Assembly (NCBI RefSeq): GCF_027627575.1
Contig: NZ_CP114065.1
Coordinates: 1,116,001-1,180,000 of the forward strand
Direction of reading: 5' to 3'
Length of the DNA: 64,000 nt
Origin: Kribbella sp. CA-293567
Lineage (GTDB): Bacteria > Actinomycetota > Actinomycetes > Propionibacteriales > Kribbellaceae
Below the pieces are notes generated by a model that worked only from the letters and a program-made list of their open reading frames with translations, was not told where the DNA came from and searched no databases. Shown here piece by piece: positions 38,166 through 46,289 of this stretch. Both the position numbers and the translations under genes were made by a program. Numbering within the stretch: position 1 is the stretch's first letter; each line of letters begins with the position of its first letter.

Positions 38166-38501
38166 ATGGACACGAGGACGCTGCAGGACTGCACCAGGCC
38201 GTTGATGCTCGGCTACCTGTGCCGCGGATTGCTCGTGACCGATGGTCAGATGAAGGAACTGGAACAGCAGATGGCCACGTTCGCGCAGGCGGAAGGCTTT
38301 GCGATGGGCTTCGTCTATGTCGAGAGATCAGAGACCTCACCGGCGGCGTTCGGCGCACTGATGGAATCGGTGAACCGCTACGAGGTGAGCGCGATCGTGG
38401 TGCCGAGTCGCCTGCATCTTGCCGTGCTCGGCTCTCCGCTGGAGATGAACGACAGGTTCGAGCGTGCTGCTGGGGTGCGCGTGCTGCTGCTCGAATCGTG
38501 A
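38166..38501 (+). CDS. Small serine-recombinase-like (resolvase N-terminal-like) protein
   Basis: 111-aa protein whose second half, from F-V-Y-V-E-R-S-E-T-S-P-A-A-F to S-A-I-V-V-P-S-R-L-H-L, resembles the catalytic-domain core of serine recombinases. It lacks the N-terminal catalytic serine motif and any DNA-binding domain. Related short proteins occur in many streptomycete genomes as annotated recombinase-family proteins. A catalytic role is unlikely; it may bind DNA partners or regulate. It is divergent from the HTH/Imm1-type operon. Confidence 0.6.
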   Translation: MDTRTLQDCTRPLMLGYLCRGLLVTDGQMKELEQQMATFAQAEGFAMGFVYVERSETSPAAFGALMESVNRYEVSAIVVPSRLHLAVLGSPLEMNDRFERAAGVRVLLLES

Positions 38502-38738
38502 ACTGGCGGATCGGCAGGAGCCTTCATTTGCTAGCCGCTCAGGCAGGAACCTCAAGACCGGCTGGCGCGGTGTGGAGTGCGAGTCCGCTCTGCGCCAGCC
38601 GTTCCAATCTGTCACCTCACAGGCGCGCAAAACACCGTTCTCGACCGTGGTACAACGTTTTTTAAGCCGTTATCGAGACCAAGCTGCGGGCGCTCGGCAA
38701 GCGGCCACCTGGATCCGGAACGTCTGGAGGAGAAATTG

Positions 38739-38918
38739 ATGAAAGAACCGGCACGGCTGATCGACCCGGCCCATCGCGATGCTCGCAGGCAGCGGCAGTA
38801 CGAGGCGATCGCTGATTGGTCAGTCGATGTGAGTGGGGACGAGCCGGCTGAAGTGGCCGAGAGGTTGGCGCGGGTTCGGAAGGAGCAGGCCGGGCAGAGG
38901 CGGCGTGGCGGATCGTAG
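38739..38918 (+). CDS. Small hypothetical protein (59 aa)
   Basis: Charged 59-residue protein (M-K-E-P-A-R-L-I-D-P-A-H-R) rich in Arg, Glu and Ala, with a helical C-terminal half (A-E-V-A-E-R-L-A-R-V-R-K-E-Q). A strong GGAGGAG at 38726-38732 sits 6 nt before the ATG. The frame continues upstream with coding-like L-D-P-E-R-L-E-E-K-L, so it might be the end of a longer decayed gene. No family recognised. The 237 bp before it, after the resolvase-like gene, hold nothing else definite. Confidence 0.45.
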   Translation: MKEPARLIDPAHRDARRQRQYEAIADWSVDVSGDEPAEVAERLARVRKEQAGQRRRGGS

Positions 38919-39040
38919 TTGGGGCGGGATCGCCAGATCGAGGACGTCCGCGCGAGTCAAGGCCTGACTCGATAAGGGTCAACCGTGGCGTCAGTGCTGT
39001 CATGGCAGCGGGACGAGCGACGGAGGAGCGAGGTAGCTGG

Positions 39041-39105
39041 GGGGTGGGGAGCAGGCGACGAAGGAGCCGGCGCGGGCGTACGGCGTACGAACTGCTCCCC
39101 ACCCC
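39041..39105. terminator. Long hairpin after phoX
   Basis: GGGGTGGGGAGCAG (39041-39054) pairs perfectly with CTGCTCCCCACCCC (39092-39105) around a 37-nt loop. It lies 6 bp beyond the phoX stop on the minus strand and probably ends that transcript; the long loop is unusual for a simple terminator. Confidence 0.55.
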
Positions 39106-39111
39106 GAATGC

Positions 39112-41178
39112 TCAGCTGCCGATGCGGCCGCCGTCCTTGCGCCAGATGCAGGAGATCGCCGGGCGGGGGAAGGGGTGGGTGTGGGGCCAGGTGGAGGCGG
39201 GCTTCTCGAAGGTGGCGGTGTCGGTCTCGCCGGGGTGCTGGACGGCGACGAAGGCGGTGGTGTCGTCGTCGGAGATCAGCGGGCCGCAGGCTTCGGAGGC
39301 GAAGGGGACCGTGAGGAACTGCTGGACGTGGCCGCGGTCCGGGCCCGCCACCGGGACGGTGAAGATGCCGTCGTTGGAGCCCAGGACGTTGCCGTCGGTG
39401 GAGATCCAGAGGTTGCCGGAACCGTCGAAGGCGACGTTGTCGGGGCAGGAGATCGGGCTGACCTTCGACTTGTCGTAGCCGCCGAAGTACGTTTCCTGGG
39501 CGGCGGGGTCGCCGCAGATCAGGAACAGCGTCCAGAAGAAGCCGGTCTTGGCCGCGTCGTCGCCTTCCTCGGTGAGCTCCAGGATGTAGCCGTTGCGGTT
39601 GCCGGACTTCTCGACCAGCGGGCCGTTCAGGCTGTCGCGGACGAACGACTTGGCCAGCGGGTTCGCCTCGTCGACGGCGAACTTCGCGCCCCGGTCGGAG
39701 TTGTTGGTCAGCGCGGCGTAGATCCGGCCGTTCACCGGGTTGCGCTCGATGTCCTCGGGCCGGTCCATCCGGGTGGCGGCCACCTTGTCGGCGGCCGACC
39801 GGACGTCGATCAGCACGTCGGCGACGCTCATCCCGTCGATGAACGACTTCTTGTCCGTGGTCAGCGGGATCCACTGGCCGGTGCCGTCGAACAGGCCGTC
39901 GGCCGTCCCGTCACCGGTGAACTTGGCGACGTACAGCGTGCCCTCGTCCAGCAGCCCGAAGTTGTTCTTGCGGTTCTCGGAGTCGTACTTGCCGGTCGAG
40001 ACGAACTTGTAGATGTACTCGCCGCGCTCGTCGTCGCCCAGGTACGCCGCGATCCGGCCGTCGGCGGTGATCGTGATCGTCGCGCCCTCGTGCTTCATCC
40101 GGCCCAGCATGGTGCGCTTCTTCGGCGTCGACTTCGGGTCGTACGGGTCGACCTCGACGATCCAGCCGGCCCGGAACACCTCGGTCGGCGTCTTGGACAG
40201 GTCCCAGCGCGGGTCGACGATGCTCCACTGCCGGGCCGACTTGGTCACCGTCGTCGGTACGCCGTACCGCTTGTAGCTGTCCACGTACTCCGCCGGAACG
40301 GTACCCGTGACGTCGAAGTAGCCGTTGAAGTTCTCCTCGCCGGACAGGATCGTGCCCCACGGCGTGACGCCACCGGCGCAGTTGCCGAAGGTGCCGTAGG
40401 CAACCTTTCCGACGCGGCTGTCGGCGGCGGCCGGGCCGGTCACCTCGAACTTGGTGTTCGCGGTGATCCGCCGGTTGTAGCGGCTGCCCTCGCGGTCGCG
40501 GCGCCACTTGCCGACGTGCCCGTCGCGCTTGATCTGCACCACCGACATGCCGTGCGCGGCCAGCCCGATCTCGGCCTGCGTCTTCGCGTCGTACTTGCCG
40601 GTCGGGAACATCAGGTACTCGTCGGTGTACTCGTGGTTGCAGACCAGCAGCGCGGTCCGCTTCTCCCGCAGCGGCACGACCATCGTGTAGTCGTTGTTGT
40701 AGCCGAACTGCTGGGCCTGCGCCGCCGCGGACTGCTTGTTCACGTCGAACTTCGGCGCGCCGGCCTCGACCGGGTCGCCCCAGGCGATGATGACGGCCTG
40801 GTCGTACCCCTTCGGCACGACGATGTCGTCCTCGCGGTTCGGCGGTACGACGCTGTGGGTCAGCGCGCGGTCGTTGCCGAAGCCAGGGAAGGCGCCGTTG
40901 CCCTTGTCGCCGTTGCTCGCCGCGGAGAAGCCGGCGGCGGCGGGCAGGTTCGAGGCCAGTACGCCGACCCCCGCGGCGGCGACGCCGGCCGCGCCGACCT
41001 TCAGCACGCGACGACGGGAGAAGGCCGACTGCAGGACGGTCTGGATGTGCTCGTTGCCGGAGTGGTTGGGCTCGGCGTGGTCGCACTGGCTGGCACACTT
41101 CAGCTCGCAGGTGCGCAGGGTGCGGGATCCGTGACGGGTGCCGAGCTGGCTCAGCAGCGGCAGAAACTTGGGGCTCAT
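39112..41178 (-). CDS. PhoX-family alkaline phosphatase, Tat-exported
   Basis: 688-aa DUF839/PhoX-type phosphatase expected to release phosphate from phosphomonoesters outside the cell with Ca/Fe cofactors. A twin-arginine signal S-R-R-R-V-L-K at residues 54-60 is followed by a hydrophobic alanine/glycine stretch. The long n-region with C-E-L-K-C-A-S-Q-C before the RR motif is characteristic of PhoX proteins. Conserved T-P-W-G-T-I-L-S-G-E-E-N-F and E-D-I-E-R-N-P-V-N-G-R-I-Y-A-A-L-T-N support the family. PHO-box-like repeats lie 34 bp upstream. Confidence 0.92.
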   Translation of the reverse strand: MSPKFLPLLSQLGTRHGSRTLRTCELKCASQCDHAEPNHSGNEHIQTVLQSAFSRRRVLKVGAAGVAAAGVGVLASNLPAAAGFSAASNGDKGNGAFPGFGNDRALTHSVVPPNREDDIVVPKGYDQAVIIAWGDPVEAGAPKFDVNKQSAAAQAQQFGYNNDYTMVVPLREKRTALLVCNHEYTDEYLMFPTGKYDAKTQAEIGLAAHGMSVVQIKRDGHVGKWRRDREGSRYNRRITANTKFEVTGPAAADSRVGKVAYGTFGNCAGGVTPWGTILSGEENFNGYFDVTGTVPAEYVDSYKRYGVPTTVTKSARQWSIVDPRWDLSKTPTEVFRAGWIVEVDPYDPKSTPKKRTMLGRMKHEGATITITADGRIAAYLGDDERGEYIYKFVSTGKYDSENRKNNFGLLDEGTLYVAKFTGDGTADGLFDGTGQWIPLTTDKKSFIDGMSVADVLIDVRSAADKVAATRMDRPEDIERNPVNGRIYAALTNNSDRGAKFAVDEANPLAKSFVRDSLNGPLVEKSGNRNGYILELTEEGDDAAKTGFFWTLFLICGDPAAQETYFGGYDKSKVSPISCPDNVAFDGSGNLWISTDGNVLGSNDGIFTVPVAGPDRGHVQQFLTVPFASEACGPLISDDDTTAFVAVQHPGETDTATFEKPASTWPHTHPFPRPAISCIWRKDGGRIGS

Positions 41179-41211
41179 GGCCGTGAGGCTAGGGAGCCGA
41201 AGCGGGGCTCG

Positions 41212-41229
41212 GGTGAAGGTCAGATGAAC
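41212..41229 (-). promoter_or_regulatory. PHO-box-like direct repeat upstream of phoX
   Basis: On the phoX strand GTTCATC-N4-CTTCACC gives two 7-bp units with an 11-bp period, close to the Streptomyces PhoP box (GTTCACC units every 11 bp). A further GTTCAGC overlaps just upstream out of register. It ends 33 bp before the phoX start, consistent with phosphate-starvation control. Confidence 0.55.
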
Positions 41230-41275
41230 GCTGAACGGCTTAGGTTGCCCTCAGTCACCAAGAGCGTCTGAACGA

Positions 41276-42184
41276 CTACGCGGGCGCGGTGACGGGATCG
41301 AGCCGCGAGGGCCGGCGACGGCGGGTCAGACCGTCCCAGCTGAAGATCACCAGCGCCAGCCAGACCAGCCCGAAACCGGCCCAGCGCATCGGCGTCATCT
41401 GCTCGCGGAAGACCACGACGCCGACGACGAACTGCATGATCGGCGCGATGTAGTTCAGCAGCCCGAGGGTGGTCATCGAGACCCGCGTCGCCGCGGCACC
41501 GAACAGCAGCAGCGGTACGGCGGTGATCGGTCCGGTCAGCAGTACGAGGATCAGGTAGCCGGCGCCCTGGTGTGTGACGGTCGCGTCACCCTGGACGGCG
41601 AGCACCAGGATCGCGATCAGCGCCAGCGGCGCGACGGTCGCGGACTCGACCGCCATTCCCTCGATCGCGCCGGCGCCGGCCTTCTTCTTCGCCAGGCCGT
41701 AGAAGCCGAACGAGAAGGTCAGGATGATCGCCACCCACGGCGGCCGGCCGTTCTCGACGGTCAGCCCGGCGACGGCCAGGAACGCGACCCCGACCGCGAT
41801 CCACTGGGCCACCCGGAGCCGTTCCTTGAGGATGATCACGCCGAGCAGCACGGTGAACAGCGGCGTGATGAAGTAGCCGAGCGAGGTCTCGACGATCCGG
41901 TCGTGGTTGACGGCCCAGATGTAGGTGCCCCAGTTGACCGAGATCAGCACCGCGCCCGCGACCAGCGGCCACCGCCGGCGCGGCTCGGCCAGCAGTGCGC
42001 GCACCTGACCGAAGCGGCGGCGGAGCAGGACCAGCGCCACGATCGTGACCAGTGACCAGAGGATCCGGTGGGCCAGCAGTTCGACCGCGCCGGAGGAGTC
42101 GATCAGCTTCCAGTAGAGCGGGAACAGCCCCCAGATCAGGTACGCCGCGAAGCCGAAACCGAATCCTCTGCGTTGCTCTGGCAC
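41276..42184 (-). CDS. rarD: RarD-type EamA-family permease
   Basis: 302-aa ten-helix drug/metabolite transporter. The N-terminus G-F-A-A-Y-L-I-W-G-L-F-P-L-Y-W-K and A-H-R-I-L-W-S diagnose the RarD subgroup (chloramphenicol-sensitive protein). The natural substrate is not known. It is separated from the divergently reading isomerase gene by 107 bp and follows phoX's promoter region on the same strand. Confidence 0.9.
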   Translation of the reverse strand: MPEQRRGFGFGFAAYLIWGLFPLYWKLIDSSGAVELLAHRILWSLVTIVALVLLRRRFGQVRALLAEPRRRWPLVAGAVLISVNWGTYIWAVNHDRIVETSLGYFITPLFTVLLGVIILKERLRVAQWIAVGVAFLAVAGLTVENGRPPWVAIILTFSFGFYGLAKKKAGAGAIEGMAVESATVAPLALIAILVLAVQGDATVTHQGAGYLILVLLTGPITAVPLLLFGAAATRVSMTTLGLLNYIAPIMQFVVGVVVFREQMTPMRWAGFGLVWLALVIFSWDGLTRRRRPSRLDPVTAPA

Positions 42185-42291
42185 GCTGGCGAGTCTAGAT
42201 CCTGCGTCAGTGGTGTCAATGCGGTTAGCTCATGACGTGAGACGGGCTTTGCGGATGAGGTTGGATAGGGGCAGGACGAAGGAGGTACGGC

Positions 42292-43044
42292 GTGGGTGTG
42301 AGGACCGGTCTGGTCTCGGTGACGTTCCGGCAGTTGGCGGTCGACGAGGTCGTCGAGGTGGCCAGGAAGGCAGGGCTCTCGGCCATCGAGTGGGGTGGTG
42401 ACATCCATGTCCCGCTCGGCGACCTGGCGGCGGCCCGCAAGGCCCGCGAGCTGTGCGAGGCGAGCGGGATCGCCGTCGCGGCGTACGGGTCCTACCTGCG
42501 GGCAGGCAGCGTCGACCGCGAAGAGATCCGTACCGCGGTCAACACCGCCGCCGAGCTGGGCGCGCCCCGCATCAGGGTGTGGGCCGGCACGGTCGGTACC
42601 GCGGAAGCCGGGGTGGGGGACCGGATGGCGGTGACCCGCGGGCTCGCCGAGCTGGCCGATGTCGCGGCCGGCTCCGGGATCGAGATCGCGATGGAGTTCC
42701 ACCGCGGAACGCTGACCGACGAGGTCGACTCGACCATCACGCTGCTGCTCGACGTGGGCGCGCCGAACCTGACGACGTACTGGCAACCGCCGGTCGACCT
42801 GGACGACGCCGAGTGCCTGGCGCAGCTCGAGTCCCTGCTGCCGTGGCTGTCCACCGTTCACGTCTTCTCCTGGTGGCCCTCCAACAACCGGCTCCCGCTG
42901 GCCGCCCGGGAGTCGCTGTGGCGCCCGGTCCTCGACCGGCTGGCCGCCGAGCCGCGCGAGATCAACGCGCTGCTGGAGTTCGTGGCCGACGACTCGGTGG
43001 ACCAGTTCTCCACCGATGCCGCGCAGCTGCACAGCTGGGTCTGA
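42292..43044 (+). CDS. Sugar phosphate isomerase/epimerase (AP endonuclease 2-like TIM barrel)
   Basis: 250-aa TIM-barrel protein. I-E-W-G-G-D-I-H-V-P, I-R-V-W-A-G-T and I-A-M-E-F-H-R-G-T-L-T-D follow the xylose-isomerase-like fold, with metal-binding Glu and His residues in the last motif and in S-T-V-H-V-F. The GTG start is preceded by GGAGG at 42281. The exact sugar is unknown; no sugar-utilization genes lie beside it. Confidence 0.82.
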   Translation: MGVRTGLVSVTFRQLAVDEVVEVARKAGLSAIEWGGDIHVPLGDLAAARKARELCEASGIAVAAYGSYLRAGSVDREEIRTAVNTAAELGAPRIRVWAGTVGTAEAGVGDRMAVTRGLAELADVAAGSGIEIAMEFHRGTLTDEVDSTITLLLDVGAPNLTTYWQPPVDLDDAECLAQLESLLPWLSTVHVFSWWPSNNRLPLAARESLWRPVLDRLAAEPREINALLEFVADDSVDQFSTDAAQLHSWV

Positions 43045-43096
43045 CCGGCTGCGGTAAGGTGCGTCGCTCACCAAACACTCGGGAACTGCAGGAGAG

Positions 43097-44131
43097 ATGG
43101 CTCGCTACGCACTACTTGTTCTGCCGTCGACCAATCGGGTGTACGCCGAGTCGTCGATCGCGCTGACGATGGCCGAGCTGGCTCTCTTCGGGCAGCGGGC
43201 GCTCGACGCGGACGTCACCGAGATCGGTGAGACCCGCATCGGTGGCGTCCCGTACGTGACGTTCGAAGCCGAGGAGCTCTCGGCGGCCGACGCCGCCAAG
43301 CTGGCCAACCTGGCCTCCATCTACGCGCTGTTCCGGCTGGACGGGAAGCTGCTCGAGCCGGTCGAGCTGCGGTCGCTGGACAAGCTCGACAGCGATCTGA
43401 TCAGCATCCAGAAGTACCAGGGCAAGACCAACGAGCTGTTCACCAAACTGCTGCTGAACGTGACGCTGCTGTCGTCCGCGTTCGGCCCGCAACTGCTGGA
43501 GCGCCGGTTCAGCGTGATCGATCCGCTCTGCGGGCGCGGTACGACCATGAACCAGGCGCTGATGTACGGGTTCGACGCCGCCGGGGTGGACGTGGACCGC
43601 AAGGACTTCGACGCCTATGCGACGTTCCTGCAGACCTGGCTCAAACGCAAGCGCCTCAAGCACGACGCCGAGGTGGTCCGGGTACGCCGCGAGCACCAAC
43701 TGGTGGCGCACAGGTTCCAGGCGTCGTTCGGGCTGACCAAGGAAGCCTGGAAGGACGGCGACAAGTTCAACCTGTCGTACGTCAACGCCGACACCACCAA
43801 GGCGCTGGAGTTCCACAAGCGCGGCAGCTTCGACCTGGTCGTGACGGACGCGCCGTACGGCGTACAGCACGGCAGCCGGACCGCCGAGAGCGGCCTGCAC
43901 CGCAGCCCGATCGACCTGCTCAAGGCGGCGGCGCCGGTCTGGGCCGGCCTGCTCCGGTCCGGCGGCGCGCTCGGGATCGCCTGGAACACCAACGTCGCCC
44001 GTCGCTCCGCTGCCATCGAAATCCTTGCCCAGGCAGGGCTCGAGCCTCTCGACGAACCGCCCTACCAGGACTTCGTCCACCGGGTCGACCAGGCGATCGT
44101 GCGCGACATCCTGGTCGCCCGCAAACCTTGA
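43097..44131 (+). CDS. Trm11-like SAM-dependent RNA/DNA methyltransferase
   Basis: 344-aa protein with a Rossmann methyltransferase domain in its C-terminal half. Motif I-like is V-I-D-P-L-C-G-R-G-T-T-M, and motif IV T-D-A-P-Y-G-V resembles the D-P-P-Y of N2-guanine or amino methyltransferases (Trm11 group). The N-terminal half, ending in an S-I-Q-K-Y-Q-G-K-T-N-E segment, looks like a substrate-binding domain. The usual first proline of D-P-P-Y is alanine here, so activity should be tested rather than assumed. The target is probably tRNA. Confidence 0.78.
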   Translation: MARYALLVLPSTNRVYAESSIALTMAELALFGQRALDADVTEIGETRIGGVPYVTFEAEELSAADAAKLANLASIYALFRLDGKLLEPVELRSLDKLDSDLISIQKYQGKTNELFTKLLLNVTLLSSAFGPQLLERRFSVIDPLCGRGTTMNQALMYGFDAAGVDVDRKDFDAYATFLQTWLKRKRLKHDAEVVRVRREHQLVAHRFQASFGLTKEAWKDGDKFNLSYVNADTTKALEFHKRGSFDLVVTDAPYGVQHGSRTAESGLHRSPIDLLKAAAPVWAGLLRSGGALGIAWNTNVARRSAAIEILAQAGLEPLDEPPYQDFVHRVDQAIVRDILVARKP

Positions 44132-44135
44132 GCTG

Positions 44136-44154
44136 CCGGCAGCGGGGTTGCCGG
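44136..44154. terminator. Weak hairpin between convergent genes
   Basis: CCGGCA and TGCCGG form a 6-bp stem with a 7-nt loop in the 30-bp gap between the methyltransferase and the convergent sigma-factor partner gene. No T-run follows. Confidence 0.3.
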
Positions 44155-44161
44155 TCGTGGC

Positions 44162-45580
44162 TCAGTCGGGCAGATAGAGGGCCAGGAGCAGCTCATCTGA
44201 GGTGTTCTTGTCGGCGCCGGTCACGGTCACCGAGGCGGTCTTGGGCGACGGGCTGGCGGCCTCGCCGATGGTGCCGATGCCGCCGCCGGAGGTCGACGAG
44301 TTCTCACGCAGGCCGGTCATGCTGACCTTGGCCTTCGCGTTGCCCACCCCGGTAAGGCCGAACGACACCACGTACGGCGTGTTGACCGGCATCTCTGCCG
44401 TGATCTTGCGAACGGTGGCGACCGGGACATGGCGAACCTCGTGCAGGCGGTAGTTGCGGCCGCTGTACTCGCGGATCTCGTCGAGCATGGTCTCGCCGAT
44501 GACCCGCTGGCTGCCTTTCGCGTAGATGCCGAGGCCGATCCGGTCCTTCGTTGCCTTGACCCGGCGGCGATTCTTGTCCACCAAGTGCACCTCCACCTGC
44601 ACCTGGTCGCCGGTCTGGAACCCTAGTGACAGGCTGGTCAAGGACCCGCCGACGGCATCGGTCGATTCGCCGGAGCAACCGCCGGTGCTGTACGGCTTGC
44701 CTTTGATGCTGATCTCGAGCTGGTACACGGGATCGGTCCCCAGGGTGGTCGCCGTACAGAAGTCGCTGACCACGAGCGGGCCGCCCGGGTTCTCGAAGGT
44801 GAACGCGAATCCGGTCTGGCCACGGTCGGCGATCTTCGCCGCGACCAGAGTGTCGCCGCCGACCTTGGCGCGGTAGCGGAAACCGTCCTTGACGTAGTCG
44901 GCCTCGGAGGTGGGCGGTGCCTGCGTGGGTGGGCCGTCGGCCGGCCGCGACGCGGTCCGGTAGATGCCCAGGGCAACTTGAGTCTCCTGGTCGGGGACCG
45001 GGCGGCCGTTCGCGTCCGTGAGCCGGGCGACGACTCGGGCAGCCTTGCCGTCCGGGGCGGCGATCCACAGCGTGTTGTCCGCGAGGATGTTGATCCCGAG
45101 TCCGGGCGAGTCCGGTTCCTGCTCCGGCGCCGGCTCGGTGTGGCAGTCGGTCCTGCCGACGACATGGTCGTTGACCGAGATCGTGACGTGATGGCCGGTT
45201 TGGTTGCAGTAGGCCACGAAGCGGGTGTCCCGTACCGTCGGAGTCCAGCTGAAGTCGAGGGTGTTCTGGCCGCGGTCCCCGATCCAGCCCTTCTCCAGCC
45301 GGTCCTGGCCCTCCATGCCGCGCAGGACCAGGCCGTCCTTGGCGTAGTCGCGCGGTACGTCGTCCTTGGCCGGCTGGGGCGTCGAGGTGGTGAGGTTCGG
45401 CAGGATGCCGAAGGCGAAGGCGGCCACGATGGCCACGCCGCCGGCCGCGCCGGCTGCTCCCGCCTTGCGGCGGCGCTTGGTCCGGGCGATCTTGCGGCGT
45501 ACGCCGTCCAGCAGGTCGGGCGTCTCGTCGGTGCTGTCGGCGCGGGCGGTCAGTTCGTCGCGCAGGTCGGTGAGCTTCAT
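44162..45580 (-). CDS. Single-pass membrane protein with duplicated extracellular domain, probable sigma-factor partner
   Basis: 472 aa. A charged cytoplasmic N-terminus of about 40 residues (D-L-R-D-E-L-T-A-R-A-D) and one helix near residues 41-60 precede a large outer region. Two similar segments follow: one begins D-Y-A-K-D-G-L-V-L-R-G with W-I-G-D-R-G-Q-N-T, the other D-Y-V-K-D-G-F-R-Y-R-A with I-A-D-R-G-Q-T-G. Both end in C-containing strands, so the domain looks duplicated. It overlaps the ECF sigma gene by 4 bp, so an anti-sigma role is likely, although no zinc anti-sigma H-x3-C-x2-C motif is present. Confidence 0.65.
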   Translation of the reverse strand: MKLTDLRDELTARADSTDETPDLLDGVRRKIARTKRRRKAGAAGAAGGVAIVAAFAFGILPNLTTSTPQPAKDDVPRDYAKDGLVLRGMEGQDRLEKGWIGDRGQNTLDFSWTPTVRDTRFVAYCNQTGHHVTISVNDHVVGRTDCHTEPAPEQEPDSPGLGINILADNTLWIAAPDGKAARVVARLTDANGRPVPDQETQVALGIYRTASRPADGPPTQAPPTSEADYVKDGFRYRAKVGGDTLVAAKIADRGQTGFAFTFENPGGPLVVSDFCTATTLGTDPVYQLEISIKGKPYSTGGCSGESTDAVGGSLTSLSLGFQTGDQVQVEVHLVDKNRRRVKATKDRIGLGIYAKGSQRVIGETMLDEIREYSGRNYRLHEVRHVPVATVRKITAEMPVNTPYVVSFGLTGVGNAKAKVSMTGLRENSSTSGGGIGTIGEAASPSPKTASVTVTGADKNTSDELLLALYLPD

Positions 45581-46137
45581 CGTGTGGCCTCCCGGTCAGC
45601 GACGGTGTCGATGGTCAGCAGGGCCGGGTCGAGACGCAGCTTGGCGAACGCCTTGCTGGCCTGGCTCTTCACGGTGCCGGTGCTGCACCCGAGGACGCGA
45701 GCGGTCTCTGCCTCGGAGAGGTCCTCGTAGTAGCGCAGTACGACGACCGCGCGCTGCCGGCGCGGAAGCCGTTGCAGGGCCCGCCATACGTCGGTGCGCT
45801 CCTCGGCGCTCGCCTGTACCGCGGACTCGGGCAACTCCTCGGTCGGTTGCTCGCCGTTCCAGCGGCGGCGCCACCAGGAGGCGTAGGTGTTGACCATGAT
45901 CTTGCGGACGTACGGCTCGGGGTCGCCGCCCTCGATCCGGGACCAGGCGAACCACGCCTTGGCCAGGGCGGTCTGCACCAGGTCCTCCGCGAGGGCGTGG
46001 TCCTGGGTCAGCAGGTAGGCGGTCCGCAGCAGTCTGCGGGACCGCGCGAGTACGAACGCGTCGAACCCCTCAGCAGCCGTCACCGGTCGCCCCGTTTCCC
46101 GTGCACGCAGCGTGAGCGTGCTGTCGTCGATGGTCAC
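45577..46137 (-). CDS. ECF RNA polymerase sigma factor (SigE family of actinobacteria)
   Basis: 186-aa sigma factor. Region 2 spans D-L-V-Q-T-A-L-A-K-A-W and Y-V-R-K-I-M-V-N-T-Y-A-S-W-W. Region 4 spans L-Q-R-L-P-R-R-Q-R-A-V-V-V-L-R-Y-Y-E-D-L-S-E-A-E and the HTH G-C-S-T-G-T-V-K-S-Q. The GTG at 46137 fits family N-termini. It leads a two-gene unit with the membrane partner protein, and is divergent from an M15 peptidase gene that it might control. Confidence 0.93.
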   Translation of the reverse strand: MTIDDSTLTLRARETGRPVTAAEGFDAFVLARSRRLLRTAYLLTQDHALAEDLVQTALAKAWFAWSRIEGGDPEPYVRKIMVNTYASWWRRRWNGEQPTEELPESAVQASAEERTDVWRALQRLPRRQRAVVVLRYYEDLSEAETARVLGCSTGTVKSQASKAFAKLRLDPALLTIDTVADREATR

Positions 46138-46289
46138 ATCATGCTCGACCGCCGGGGCCCACCGATCGGTTGCCCGCCATCTGCCGTTCGTCGAAAAGTT
46201 TCATCCGAGCTCTGGCCAAGTGGTGGATAGTCACGGAATGGTGGTCGTGACAGCGCGTTTCGCCCCGAATGCGTACCGGAGGTAGTTCG

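Noticed and set aside
36210..38501. Integrated mobile element bounded by the resolvase-like gene
   Set aside because: No integrase catalytic motifs, attachment repeats or transposase are visible; the resolvase-like protein lacks the catalytic serine region.
38464..38739. 91-aa plus-strand ORF with an ATGA overlap to the next small gene
   Set aside because: It begins inside the resolvase-like gene, is Cys/Arg-rich with no coding-like pattern, and lacks a ribosome site.
44136..44154. Strong terminator between the methyltransferase and sigma-partner genes
   Set aside because: Only a 6-bp stem with no T-run; kept as a low-confidence feature, not as a finding.
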